A stretch of DNA of 14,754 nt from CAYGZA01 sp964354135 (GTDB lineage: Bacteria > Planctomycetota > Planctomycetia > Pirellulales > Thermoguttaceae): the NCBI GenBank assembly GCA_964354135.1, contig CAYGZA010000163.1, positions 1 to 14,754 on the forward strand, written 5' to 3'. Position numbers and translations under genes: made by a program. The notes beneath the pieces are model-generated. The model was not told the DNA's origin, did not search any database, and worked only from the letters and a program-made list of their open reading frames with translations. Below, in pieces: positions 6,409-12,060 of the stretch (position 1 is its first letter; every line of letters begins with the position of its first letter).

Positions 6409-6789
6409 ATGGACACCCAAACGATGCACGCGCTGAAGAGAAGCTTCGGCATTCCCGACCAGTCGCGGGAATTCCCGTACGGGAAGCTGGAGCTGGTAAA
6501 CCTGGACGAGGCGACCTTGGGGCGATTGACGCTCATGCCCGGCTGGAAGTGGTCGACCCACGTCCGGCCGATTGTGAAAACGGAAAGCTGTCAGGTGCCA
6601 CATCTCCAGTACGTCCTCGCCGGCCGATTGCTGGTCGAAATGGACGACGGGACAAGGCTCGAAGTCGGGCCGGGCGATGCCGCACTGATCCCGCCGGGCC
6701 ACGATGCGTGGGTTGTGGGCAACGAGCCCTTCATGGCCATTGATTTTCTCGGCATGAAGGAATACGCGAAGGAGGCGGAGGAGCCGTAA
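6409..6789 (+). CDS. Small single-domain cupin protein
   Basis: 126 aa. The ATG at 6409 has an ideal AGGAGG at 6395-6400, 8 nt upstream, so the longer in-frame ORF starting at 6319 is rejected. The fold shows the cupin arrangement: RLTLMPGWKWSTH (39-51), an atypical first motif with H51, C61 and H65 as possible metal ligands, a central VLAGRLLVEMDDGTRLEVGPGD (69-90), and a clear second motif GDAALIPPGHDAWVVGNE (89-106) with H98. The length is typical of one jelly-roll domain. Small cupins of this type bind a divalent metal and act as dioxygenases, isomerases or sensors; the substrate is unknown. It lies 82 nt after the aminotransferase with a hairpin repeat between, so cotranscription is likely but not certain. 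Confidence 0.85.
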   Translation: MDTQTMHALKRSFGIPDQSREFPYGKLELVNLDEATLGRLTLMPGWKWSTHVRPIVKTESCQVPHLQYVLAGRLLVEMDDGTRLEVGPGDAALIPPGHDAWVVGNEPFMAIDFLGMKEYAKEAEEP

Positions 6790-6908
6790 ACTGGCTCTCT
6801 TGTTTCACGGCCATGGGGCCGTTGGCGGACGCGCGGATTCCTCCGACGTTGGGCACAGGCGTATCAAGTCTCCGGCCACTTCGGGGTCTCTCGCGTGGCC
6901 CGCGAACC

Positions 6909-6935
6909 CTGCCGGGCCGACAGGGCCCGGCTCTG
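6909..6935 (+). repeat. 27-bp hairpin repeat, copy 1
   Basis: GCCGGGCC (6911-6918) pairs with GGCCCGGC (6924-6931) around a 5-nt loop. The whole 27-bp unit recurs at 7751-7777 with a single C/G difference, located in the loop/stem border. This pair is the clearest dispersed repeat in the window. Confidence 0.75.
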
Positions 6936-7090
6936 AATGCTCAACCCCGCCGGGCCGAGCCGGCGGAACTCAAGAAGCTCTTGACGGCAAGATCGTAGTG
7001 CGGTCCCCCTGTAGTACAGCCGCCCCCGGCCGTGCCGCCTTCACGCCGTGTCTCTGCCACGATCGGTGCGTCCTGATTCCAGCCGCGATG

Positions 7091-7120
7091 TTGACGGCGC
7101 CGCTCCGTGGGGCGTAGACT
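7091..7120 (+). promoter_or_regulatory. Candidate sigma70-type promoter
   Basis: TTGACG (7091-7096), an 18-bp spacer, then TAGACT (7115-7120). It would start transcription near 7127 and give a 76-nt leader for the small gene at 7203. Confidence 0.45.
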
Positions 7121-7202
7121 GACGATAGGGAAGAATGCCCCAACCGCAGAACCGGCCTTACTATTCCCCTGAGACGAGTTGACATTTGCGGAGACCGGGA
7201 CC

Positions 7203-7442
7203 ATGACCATCGAGCAATTCCGCAACCTCTACAACGCACAACCATTCCAGCCCTTCACCATGCACCTTGCCGATGGCCGGCACATCCCTGTCCACCATCG
7301 CGAGTTCGTGATGACGGTGCCCAGCGGACGCACGGTCGTGGTCTGCCAACCCGACGACACACTCAACATCATCGACCTGTTGCTGGTGACGGATCTAGAG
7401 CTCAAGGCTTCTGAATCGTCGTCGCCTCAGGCTTCTTTCTGA
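7203..7442 (+). CDS. Conserved small hypothetical protein
   Basis: 79 aa. The ATG at 7203 has GGAG at 7190-7193 with 9-nt spacing; an in-frame TTG at 7179 is less likely. The sequence is MTIEQFRNLYNAQPFQPFTM followed by LADGRHIPVHHREFVM, a Gly-Arg turn, VVCQPDDTLNIIDLLLVTDLE and a Ser-rich end. I recognise the pattern (xxLxxAxPFxPFTxxLADGRxIxVxHxEF, then PDDxxxxIDLLLVTDIE) from many short planctomycete proteins with no known function. A compact four- or five-stranded beta fold is plausible. It appears to be a single-gene transcription unit among repeat-rich DNA, and may be one of several paralogues in the genome. No catalytic residues are evident. Confidence 0.75.
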   Translation: MTIEQFRNLYNAQPFQPFTMHLADGRHIPVHHREFVMTVPSGRTVVVCQPDDTLNIIDLLLVTDLELKASESSSPQASF

Positions 7443-7489
7443 GGAGCGGGTGCGATCAACAGCGAGAGAGTGCAGGCCAAGTGCCCGCC

Positions 7490-7591
7490 AGCGTCGGCCG
7501 TCCGCCAATGAGGTTCCGGAAACCATGTCTGCCGAAGAAGCAGAACGGCCTGCCCGCCGATCACCGCGTACGGTAGGCGGTGTTCAGAGAG
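7490..7591 (-). pseudogene. Probable nucleotidyltransferase relic
   Basis: Read on the minus strand, this segment encodes LSEHRLPYAVIGGQAVLLLR and, a few residues later, WRTADAGG. A [LVI]PYAVIGGQA(V/L) segment followed by R-T-x-D is the hallmark of the N-terminal nucleotidyltransferase core (GG loop, then the first catalytic Asp, usually D-x-D). Here the second Asp is replaced (DAG), the stretch between is short, the frame then runs into unrelated sequence and stops at 7427, and no start codon with a ribosome site precedes it. I infer a decayed fragment of a gene distantly like the intact one at 3141. The evidence is one motif, so confidence is moderate. Confidence 0.4.
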
Positions 7592-7640
7592 CACTGCCGC
7601 GGGTTGGTGATTTGTGTGCAAGCACGGAGCGTACACTACC

Positions 7641-7655
7641 CCCCTGCCCTGCCCC
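7641..7655 (+). repeat. CCCCTGCCCTGCCCC repeat, copy 3
   Basis: Exact match to the 15-mer at 1587-1601 and 3862-3876, preceded by two more C. It directly precedes the hairpin cluster. Confidence 0.7.
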
Positions 7656-7666
7656 GGGGTTTGCCC

Positions 7667-7773
7667 GGCGGGCGAGACGCCCGCCCCACTGCCGGGCAAG
7701 CCGGCAGTGCCACCCGCCGCCTCGCGTGCGTGCGAGCACGCACCCTACCGCTGCCGGGCCGACACGGCCCGGC
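7667..7773. repeat. Cluster of four tandem G+C-rich hairpins
   Basis: Four perfect stems follow each other: GGCGGGCG/CGCCCGCC (7667-7674 with 7678-7685, 3-nt loop), CACTGCCGG/CCGGCAGTG (7687-7695 with 7701-7709, 5-nt loop), GTGCGTGC/GCACGCAC (7726-7733 with 7736-7743, 2-nt centre) and GCCGGGCCG/CGGCCCGGC (7753-7761 with 7765-7773, 3-nt loop). The sequences differ but the architecture is alike. The last belongs to the 27-bp repeat also found at 6909-6935. They lie downstream of both flanking genes (the + small gene and the - fucosidase), where they could protect mRNA ends. Confidence 0.75.
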
Positions 7774-7777
7774 TCTG
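7751..7777 (+). repeat. 27-bp hairpin repeat, copy 2
   Basis: It matches 6909-6935 at 26 of 27 positions. The substitution lengthens the stem here to 9 bp with a 3-nt ACA loop. It is the fourth hairpin of the cluster. Confidence 0.75.
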
Positions 7778-7790
7778 CTCACGGAATCTT

Positions 7791-7874
7791 GAACCCTGAA
7801 CCCCGAACCCTGAACCCCGAACCCTGAACCCCGAACCCCGAACCCTGAACCCCGAACCCTGAACCTCGAACCCT
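7791..7874. repeat. Heptanucleotide tandem array (12 units)
   Basis: Twelve units of GAACCCT or GAACCCC run without interruption from 7791 to 7874; the eleventh is GAACCTC. The T and C endings mostly alternate, so the larger period is 14 bp. Read on the minus strand it is AGGGTTC/GGGGTTC. The last unit overlaps the stop codon of the fucosidase gene by two bases. It has no spacers and is not a CRISPR. Confidence 0.9.
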
Positions 7875-9678
7875 ACTTCGCCGGCTTAAGCACGATCGAC
7901 TTCAAGTTCATCACCGCCCCGTGCGGCATGGTGGCGGCCTTGGCGGTGAACGTGTACCGGCCGGAGCCGGGGAGTCTCAGCGTGCCGAGCTTCTTGGTGA
8001 CGAACCGGTTCCATGCCCCGGTGGCCTCCACCCTGCCCTTCAGCTCCTGGTCGAGCACGGAGACCGTGTAATCGCTGCCGGCCGCCCCGTCTTGACACGC
8101 ATAGGTGATTTCCACCTCAAACGTACCCATCTTCTTCACCGCTGCGTCCCAGGTGACAAAGTCCTTCGGGTTGGTCCAGAAGCCGATGTTGTCCTTGCCG
8201 TCGCCCGATTCGTAGCGGGCGGTGCGGCCGTGGACAACGGCCTCCGTAGCGGCGAGCGTCAGGGTGCCGTCGGCGGCCTGAGTCGTGCCGGCGGCCGCCA
8301 CCTCCGGCTCGCCGACAATCTCCAGGACCACGACCGAGGCAATCGCGTCGGGCGCCTTCTCGGGGACCTTCAGCAGGACGCCCTCTTCCGTTTGCGTGGC
8401 CTGCAAGGCCGCCCGGCTTGCGTCGGCCAACAGATACGCCTTCTCGACCTTGTTCTTGAGCCCCGGCACGGCCAAATCCCCCTTGGGCCATTGGAAGACG
8501 TGCAGGTAGAGCTTGCCGGGCTTCCTGGTCGCACGGCCCCAGGGGAGCTTCTTAAACGGGCTGGCGGCGGTGCCGTAGATCGCCTCGCCGTTGGTCTTTA
8601 GCCACTTGCCCATGGCGGCCAGGCGCTCGACGCTGGGCCTGGGGATCTCGCCCTCGCCGGTCGGGCCGACGTTCAAGAGGAAATTGCCTCCCTTGCTGGC
8701 GATGTCGATCAGTTTTCGGATCAGGTCTTCGTTGGATTTCCAATTCTGGTCGTGCTTGTTGTAGCCCCAGTGGTCGTTCATGGTCATGCAGGTTTCCCAG
8801 TCCGCGCCCGAGAGCCCCGTGGGGGGAATCTCCTGCTCGGGCGTGCCGAAATCGCCGGCAAAACCGCCTTCCCTGGTCAGCCCGGCCATGCCGTGCCGGC
8901 CCTTATCGACGCGGTTGTTGATGATGATCTCCGGGTCGAGGCTGCGGACGTACCTGTAGAGGTCGAGTCCGTGCTCGTGCGTCCAAGTGCTCTCCCACTC
9001 GCCGTCGAACCAGAGGACGCCGATCCTGCCGTAGGCGGTGACCAGCTCGCGGACCTGGTCCTTGAGGTGCCCGACGTAGCGCGGGAAATCGGCCCCTTGG
9101 GCGGACCGCTTCTCCCACCCGCGCCGCGGCAGGTAGTCCGGGTGGTGCCAGTCCATGATCGAGTGATACCAGCAGATGCGGAGCCCCTGGCGGCGGCATG
9201 CCTCGGCCAGCTCCTTCATGATGTCCCGCCGGAAAGGCGTGGACATGACGTCGTAGTCGGTGTGCTTGGAATCGAAGAGGCAGAACCCGTCGTGGTGCTT
9301 GCTGGTGATGACGATGTACTTGCAGCCGGCACTCTTGGCGATCGCGACCCACTGGTCCGCGTTGAACTTCACGGGGTTGAACCGGTCTCGGAACTTCTCG
9401 TATTGATCGACGGGGATGTGGGCCGTTTCCATGATCCATTCCGCGTGGTCGGTCCTCCCCTTCCACTCTCCCGCGGGAACGGCATACAGGCCCCAATGGA
9501 TGAACATGCCGAAGCGGGCCTCGCGCCACCAGGCCATGCGCCGATCTCGCTCGGCCTTGGTCTCCTTGGCCACGCCGGAACCGGCCGGCTCAGCCGCCGG
9601 AACAGAGTGCCGCCCCGGCAGAAGAGAGACCGCCAAGAGGCCGGCCAACAGCAGGGGGACGTGCTTTCTTGCGGACAT
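7873..9678 (-). CDS. Secreted alpha-L-fucosidase (GH29)
   Basis: 601 aa. The start at 9678 has AGGAG 7 nt upstream (complement of 9686-9690) and begins MSARKHVPLLLAGLLAVSLL, a typical signal peptide ending near PAAE, so a longer in-frame ORF to 9762 is rejected. The enzyme hydrolyses alpha-L-fucosyl linkages in exported glycans. GH29 motifs are in order: WWREARFGMFIHWGLY (50-65), KYIVITSKHHDGFCLF (120-135), ICWYHSIMDWHHPDY (168-182), VLWFDGEW (221-228) with the catalytic nucleophile D225, then NDHWGY (301-306) and GGNFLLNVGPTGEGEIP. The last 120 or so residues form a second, beta-rich domain, perhaps carbohydrate-binding. All core residues look intact. The TAG stop is formed partly by the heptanucleotide array, so the gene's 3' end abuts repeat DNA. 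It appears monocistronic with its own promoter (9832-9860). Confidence 0.93.
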   Translation of the reverse strand: MSARKHVPLLLAGLLAVSLLPGRHSVPAAEPAGSGVAKETKAERDRRMAWWREARFGMFIHWGLYAVPAGEWKGRTDHAEWIMETAHIPVDQYEKFRDRFNPVKFNADQWVAIAKSAGCKYIVITSKHHDGFCLFDSKHTDYDVMSTPFRRDIMKELAEACRRQGLRICWYHSIMDWHHPDYLPRRGWEKRSAQGADFPRYVGHLKDQVRELVTAYGRIGVLWFDGEWESTWTHEHGLDLYRYVRSLDPEIIINNRVDKGRHGMAGLTREGGFAGDFGTPEQEIPPTGLSGADWETCMTMNDHWGYNKHDQNWKSNEDLIRKLIDIASKGGNFLLNVGPTGEGEIPRPSVERLAAMGKWLKTNGEAIYGTAASPFKKLPWGRATRKPGKLYLHVFQWPKGDLAVPGLKNKVEKAYLLADASRAALQATQTEEGVLLKVPEKAPDAIASVVVLEIVGEPEVAAAGTTQAADGTLTLAATEAVVHGRTARYESGDGKDNIGFWTNPKDFVTWDAAVKKMGTFEVEITYACQDGAAGSDYTVSVLDQELKGRVEATGAWNRFVTKKLGTLRLPGSGRYTFTAKAATMPHGAVMNLKSIVLKPAK

Positions 9679-9713
9679 GGGAGGACTCCTGATGGGGTGC
9701 GAATAGGATCTCA

Positions 9714-9746
9714 CGGCTCCGGGAGGGCCAAGCCCCCGCCGAGCCG
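9714..9746. repeat. Hairpin repeat of CGGGAGGGC type, copy 2
   Basis: CGGCTC (9714-9719) pairs with GAGCCG (9741-9746); the interior GGGAGGGCC...GCCCCCGCC can pair further. It resembles the copy at 6328-6357. It falls in the 5' leader of the fucosidase mRNA, about 36 nt before the start codon and 24 nt before the ribosome site, so it could influence that mRNA. Confidence 0.5.
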
Positions 9747-9831
9747 CACTTCCGGTCGCCAAACTCGCGCGTTCTGCCAGGCTCGGCCTGCACCAAAAGC
9801 CTAACTTTCCACCGGGTTATGACCGCCGACC

Positions 9832-9860
9832 ATCGTAGCACCGCCGCCGGAGCAGGGCAA
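9832..9860 (-). promoter_or_regulatory. Fucosidase promoter candidate
   Basis: On the minus strand: TTGCCC (complement of 9855-9860), a 17-bp spacer, then TACGAT (complement of 9832-9837) with an extended -10 TGC directly before it. Transcription would start near 9825, giving a leader of about 147 nt before the ATG. Confidence 0.55.
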
Positions 9861-9995
9861 CCGCCGGAGGCGTTGGGGGGCGAGAGGACCATCACCGGCG
9901 TCCCTTCGTAGCCGCAAGGCCGCCAAGGGGTTACGTCGCGGGACCGCCCCTCGTGCGTGCCGGCGGGGCGGGCAGCCGAGTCGCGGGGTTTTTCG

Positions 9996-10024
9996 TTGAC
10001 AGCCGTTTTCGGGCTGTTTACAAT
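9996..10024 (+). promoter_or_regulatory. Strong sigma70-type promoter for the coiled-coil gene
   Basis: TTGACA (9996-10001, perfect -35), exactly 17 bp, then TACAAT (10019-10024, five of six). It is the best promoter match in the window. The expected start is near 10031 and the leader about 153 nt. Confidence 0.75.
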
Positions 10025-10037
10025 CGACCTAAGGTCG
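9999..10037 (+). promoter_or_regulatory. Two operator-like dyads over the promoter
   Basis: Dyad 1: ACAGCC (9999-10004), 7-bp centre, GGCTGT (10012-10017), filling the spacer and touching the -35. Dyad 2: CGACCT-A-AGGTCG (10025-10037), starting right after the -10 and covering the expected +1. Both are placed where a repressor would block RNA polymerase. Their sequences differ, so two regulators or chance are possible. Confidence 0.4.
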
Positions 10038-10183
10038 TTTGCCTTGAGGGGTTTGCGTCTCCGGCTGTCCAACCGCTTCTCCGCAACGGCTGGGAGGTTT
10101 CCGGATTCTCGGAAGAGGCCCTTGTTGCCGCACCCTCGCGGGACGACGGTCCCACTACCCCGCGATACAGGAGCAGTTTCGTT

Positions 10184-11623
10184 ATGGCACGAGAAAGTCA
10201 GACGTTGCAGATCTTCTTGATCGTGTTCGTCATGCTCACGGTGATCGCGGGCGCGGCCGCCTTCCTCGGGTGGAAGAACTACGGGGAGGCGAAGATCGAG
10301 GCCGCCGACGCTCAGAAGAAGGCCCAAGAGGCCCAGCAACAGGCATCCGCCGCCCAGGCCGACGCCGCCAAGCTCAAGCAGATGATCGGCGCGGCGACGA
10401 CCGACGCCGTCAATGCCGTCCAGGACGAATTCAACAAGGAGATCCAACTCTACGGCGCGACCCTCCCCGCGGACAAGAAGGCGTACCGCGAGGTCGTCAA
10501 GAGCCTGGCCGATACGCTCCAGGACCGCGAGGCCAAGCTGGGGAAGGAGGGCATCAGGAATCAGGACCTGGAGAACCGGTTGACCACCCGGGAGCAGGAG
10601 GCGTTGGCGCGGATTCAGAAGGAAAAAGACCGCGCCGACAAGGCCGAAGCGGACCGCACGGCCCAGAAGGACACCTTCGACGACGATCGCAAGAAGATGA
10701 AGGACTTGAGCAACGGCCTGGCCGGACAACTCGACAAGGTCAAGGAAGAATCCGGTGCCGCGACCGCCAAGCTGCAAGCCTCGGTAGACCAATACGTCGC
10801 CTACCTCAAGCGGAGCAGAGAGGACGTCAAGCTGCTCAGACGCGAAAAGGAAGAGATGACGCGGCCCACGTTCGAGGTGGCCGACGGCAAGATCGTCTGG
10901 GTGAATCAGCGGGACGGGATGGTTTACATCAACCTCGGCCAGTCCGACGCCCTGAACCAACTGACGACCTTCACCGTCTACGACGCGAACACGAACGACG
11001 TGACCAAGGCCACCAAGAAGGCCAGCATCGAGGTCACGAAGATCCTGGGGCCCGACATGGCCGAAGCGCGGATTCTCGAAGACAAGTTCGGGGACCCGAT
11101 CCTGCAGGGCGACGTCATTTACACGCCTCTTTGGAAACCGGGCCAGCAGAAGCACTTCGTCTTGGCGGGCGTGATGGACGTGGACGGCGACGGGAAAAGC
11201 GATCTGGAGCTGGTCCGCAAGCTGATCCAATTGAACGGCGGGGCGATCGATTCGTATTGGGACGGCAAAATGCGCGCCAGCCTCACCGGCCGGCCGGAGG
11301 AGCCCTCTATGACCTCCCGAACCGACTACCTCATCCTGGGCACTCCCCCGGGTCCGGAATCTCCCCCGGCCCTGATCAACGATTTCACCGCCATGAAAAC
11401 CGAGGCCGAGCGCCTCGTGATCAAGCAACTCTCCCTGCGGGACATGTTGGCCCAGATGGGCTACAAGAGCCAGAGCCAGATCCAGAGGTTCGGGCCGGGA
11501 GTCACCTCGCGCGAGGTCCGGCTGCCGAAGTCCGAAGACCTGCAGAGGGCCTCGCGGGGCAACGTCAGCCCGCTGTTTCAGCCGCGCCAGCCGCCTCGGA
11601 GCGGGGCCTACGGGGGCTATTGA
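10184..11623 (+). CDS. Membrane-anchored coiled-coil protein with BRCT-like segment
   Basis: 479 aa. The ATG at 10184 has AGGAG at 10169-10173 (10-nt spacing); an in-frame extension upstream would translate the promoter. An N-terminal transmembrane helix (9-28, QIFLIVFVMLTVIAGAAAFL) is followed by a long Ala/Lys/Glu/Gln coiled coil (about 35-226). Residues 229-316 form a beta domain with GKIVWVNQRDGMVYINLGQS and an FTVYD strand, like the C-terminal domain of FlgT-type proteins. Residues 324-388 (HFVLAGVMDVDGDGKSDLEL, NGGAIDSYW and TDYLILGTPP) resemble a BRCT fold, with GG at the usual turn. Inside this, DVDGDGKSD (332-340) resembles a calcium loop. The Gly/Pro-rich tail ends in AYGGY. The topology (N-in, coiled coil outside or inside) is undetermined. 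I infer a structural or division-related envelope protein; no enzyme motif is visible. Confidence 0.8.
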   Translation: MARESQTLQIFLIVFVMLTVIAGAAAFLGWKNYGEAKIEAADAQKKAQEAQQQASAAQADAAKLKQMIGAATTDAVNAVQDEFNKEIQLYGATLPADKKAYREVVKSLADTLQDREAKLGKEGIRNQDLENRLTTREQEALARIQKEKDRADKAEADRTAQKDTFDDDRKKMKDLSNGLAGQLDKVKEESGAATAKLQASVDQYVAYLKRSREDVKLLRREKEEMTRPTFEVADGKIVWVNQRDGMVYINLGQSDALNQLTTFTVYDANTNDVTKATKKASIEVTKILGPDMAEARILEDKFGDPILQGDVIYTPLWKPGQQKHFVLAGVMDVDGDGKSDLELVRKLIQLNGGAIDSYWDGKMRASLTGRPEEPSMTSRTDYLILGTPPGPESPPALINDFTAMKTEAERLVIKQLSLRDMLAQMGYKSQSQIQRFGPGVTSREVRLPKSEDLQRASRGNVSPLFQPRQPPRSGAYGGY

Positions 11624-12060
11624 TCGGCCGCGAGGCCGGCGAACAGCCGGGCGCAGAGCCCCTCGAGGCGTTGCGCCGACTTCTGGGCCAGCGGGCCCAG
11701 GTTGGCCGGCTCGAACCGTTCGGGCTCGAGGAACAGGCGTGCCCGGTCCTCCAACTGCTGGAATCGCGCCAGCCGCCACAGGAGCCACCAATCGGCGTAT
11801 CTCAAGCCGTGGGCGCGGCACAGGCGGAAGAAGAGCGTCCGCGGGCCGCAAAACGCTCCCCGGCGTTGCTGCCAGCGCGAGATCCACGCGATCAGCAAGC
11901 ATGCCGCAACGAGGGCCAGTGAGACGAGTAGTCCCAGGGTCACCTGCGGGGAGTCATAGCGTGTGCGTTCGCCCCGGAATCCGCCCCCCATCTGCCGGGC
12001 AATCTCGTCCAGGCGGCTGGTCTGAGCAACGGTCAAGCCGTACCAGAAGAATTGGCTCAT
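11617..12060 (-). CDS. Small single-pass membrane protein
   Basis: 147 aa. It starts at the ATG overlapping the stop of the HEAT-repeat gene (ATGA, 12057-12060), so translation is coupled and the longer ORF to 12135 is rejected. A hydrophobic segment (about 38-61, SPQVTLGLLVSLALVAACLL and on) forms one transmembrane helix, preceded by a short polar N-terminal region with GGGFRGERTRYD. The C-terminal half (70-147) is basic and helical with LFFRLCRAHGLRYADWWLLW and a RLFLEPERF motif; I recall similar L-C-x-x-H-x-L / LF-x-x-P stretches in uncharacterised planctomycete proteins. Its last 7 bp overlap the end of the convergent coiled-coil gene. It probably anchors or partners the HEAT-repeat protein at the membrane (inference). 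Confidence 0.75.
   Translation of the reverse strand: MSQFFWYGLTVAQTSRLDEIARQMGGGFRGERTRYDSPQVTLGLLVSLALVAACLLIAWISRWQQRRGAFCGPRTLFFRLCRAHGLRYADWWLLWRLARFQQLEDRARLFLEPERFEPANLGPLAQKSAQRLEGLCARLFAGLAADQ

Larger units (their letters stand above)
6790..7202. other. Intergenic region with hairpins and a promoter
   Basis: 413 bases with no supported gene on either strand. Contents: a short hairpin ACGGCC-ATGG-GGCCGT (6807-6822), a strong hairpin belonging to a 27-bp repeat (6909-6935), another hairpin CCGCCGG/CCGGCGG (6947-6953 with 6960-6966), a 15-bp palindrome TCAAGAAGCTCTTGA (6970-6984), and a promoter candidate (7091-7120). None of the hairpins is followed by a U-run. The rest shows no feature I recognise. 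Confidence 0.6.
7443..7872. other. Repeat-rich intergenic region with gene relic
   Basis: 430 bases between the small protein and the end of the fucosidase gene. The left third carries a probable relic of a minus-strand nucleotidyltransferase (7490-7591). Then come the CCCCTGCCCTGCCCC repeat (7641-7655), four consecutive hairpins (7667-7773) and a heptanucleotide array (7791-7874). Open frames across it are low-complexity and not supported as genes. Confidence 0.65.
9679..10183. other. Divergent intergenic regulatory region
   Basis: 505 bases between the divergently transcribed fucosidase and coiled-coil genes. It contains a hairpin repeat (9714-9746), a minus-strand promoter (9832-9860), a plus-strand promoter with two dyads (9996-10037), and untranslated leaders of about 145-150 nt on each side. 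No small gene was supported. Confidence 0.65.

Noticed and set aside
6807..6822. Hairpin after the cupin gene as an intrinsic terminator
   Set aside because: The stem is only 6 bp and no U-run follows.
7791..7874. Possible CRISPR array
   Set aside because: Units are 7 bp with no spacers and no cas gene is in the window; it is a simple tandem repeat.
9590..11902. 770-aa open frame on the minus strand
   Set aside because: It is antisense to the fucosidase start, the divergent promoters and the whole coiled-coil gene. Its composition is the Arg/Gly/Leu/Val-rich reverse of a G+C-rich gene, with no motif or ribosome site.
10270..11922. 550-aa open frame on the plus strand in another frame
   Set aside because: It is a +1 shadow of the coiled-coil gene, rich in Arg/Gly/Gln, without signal or domain.
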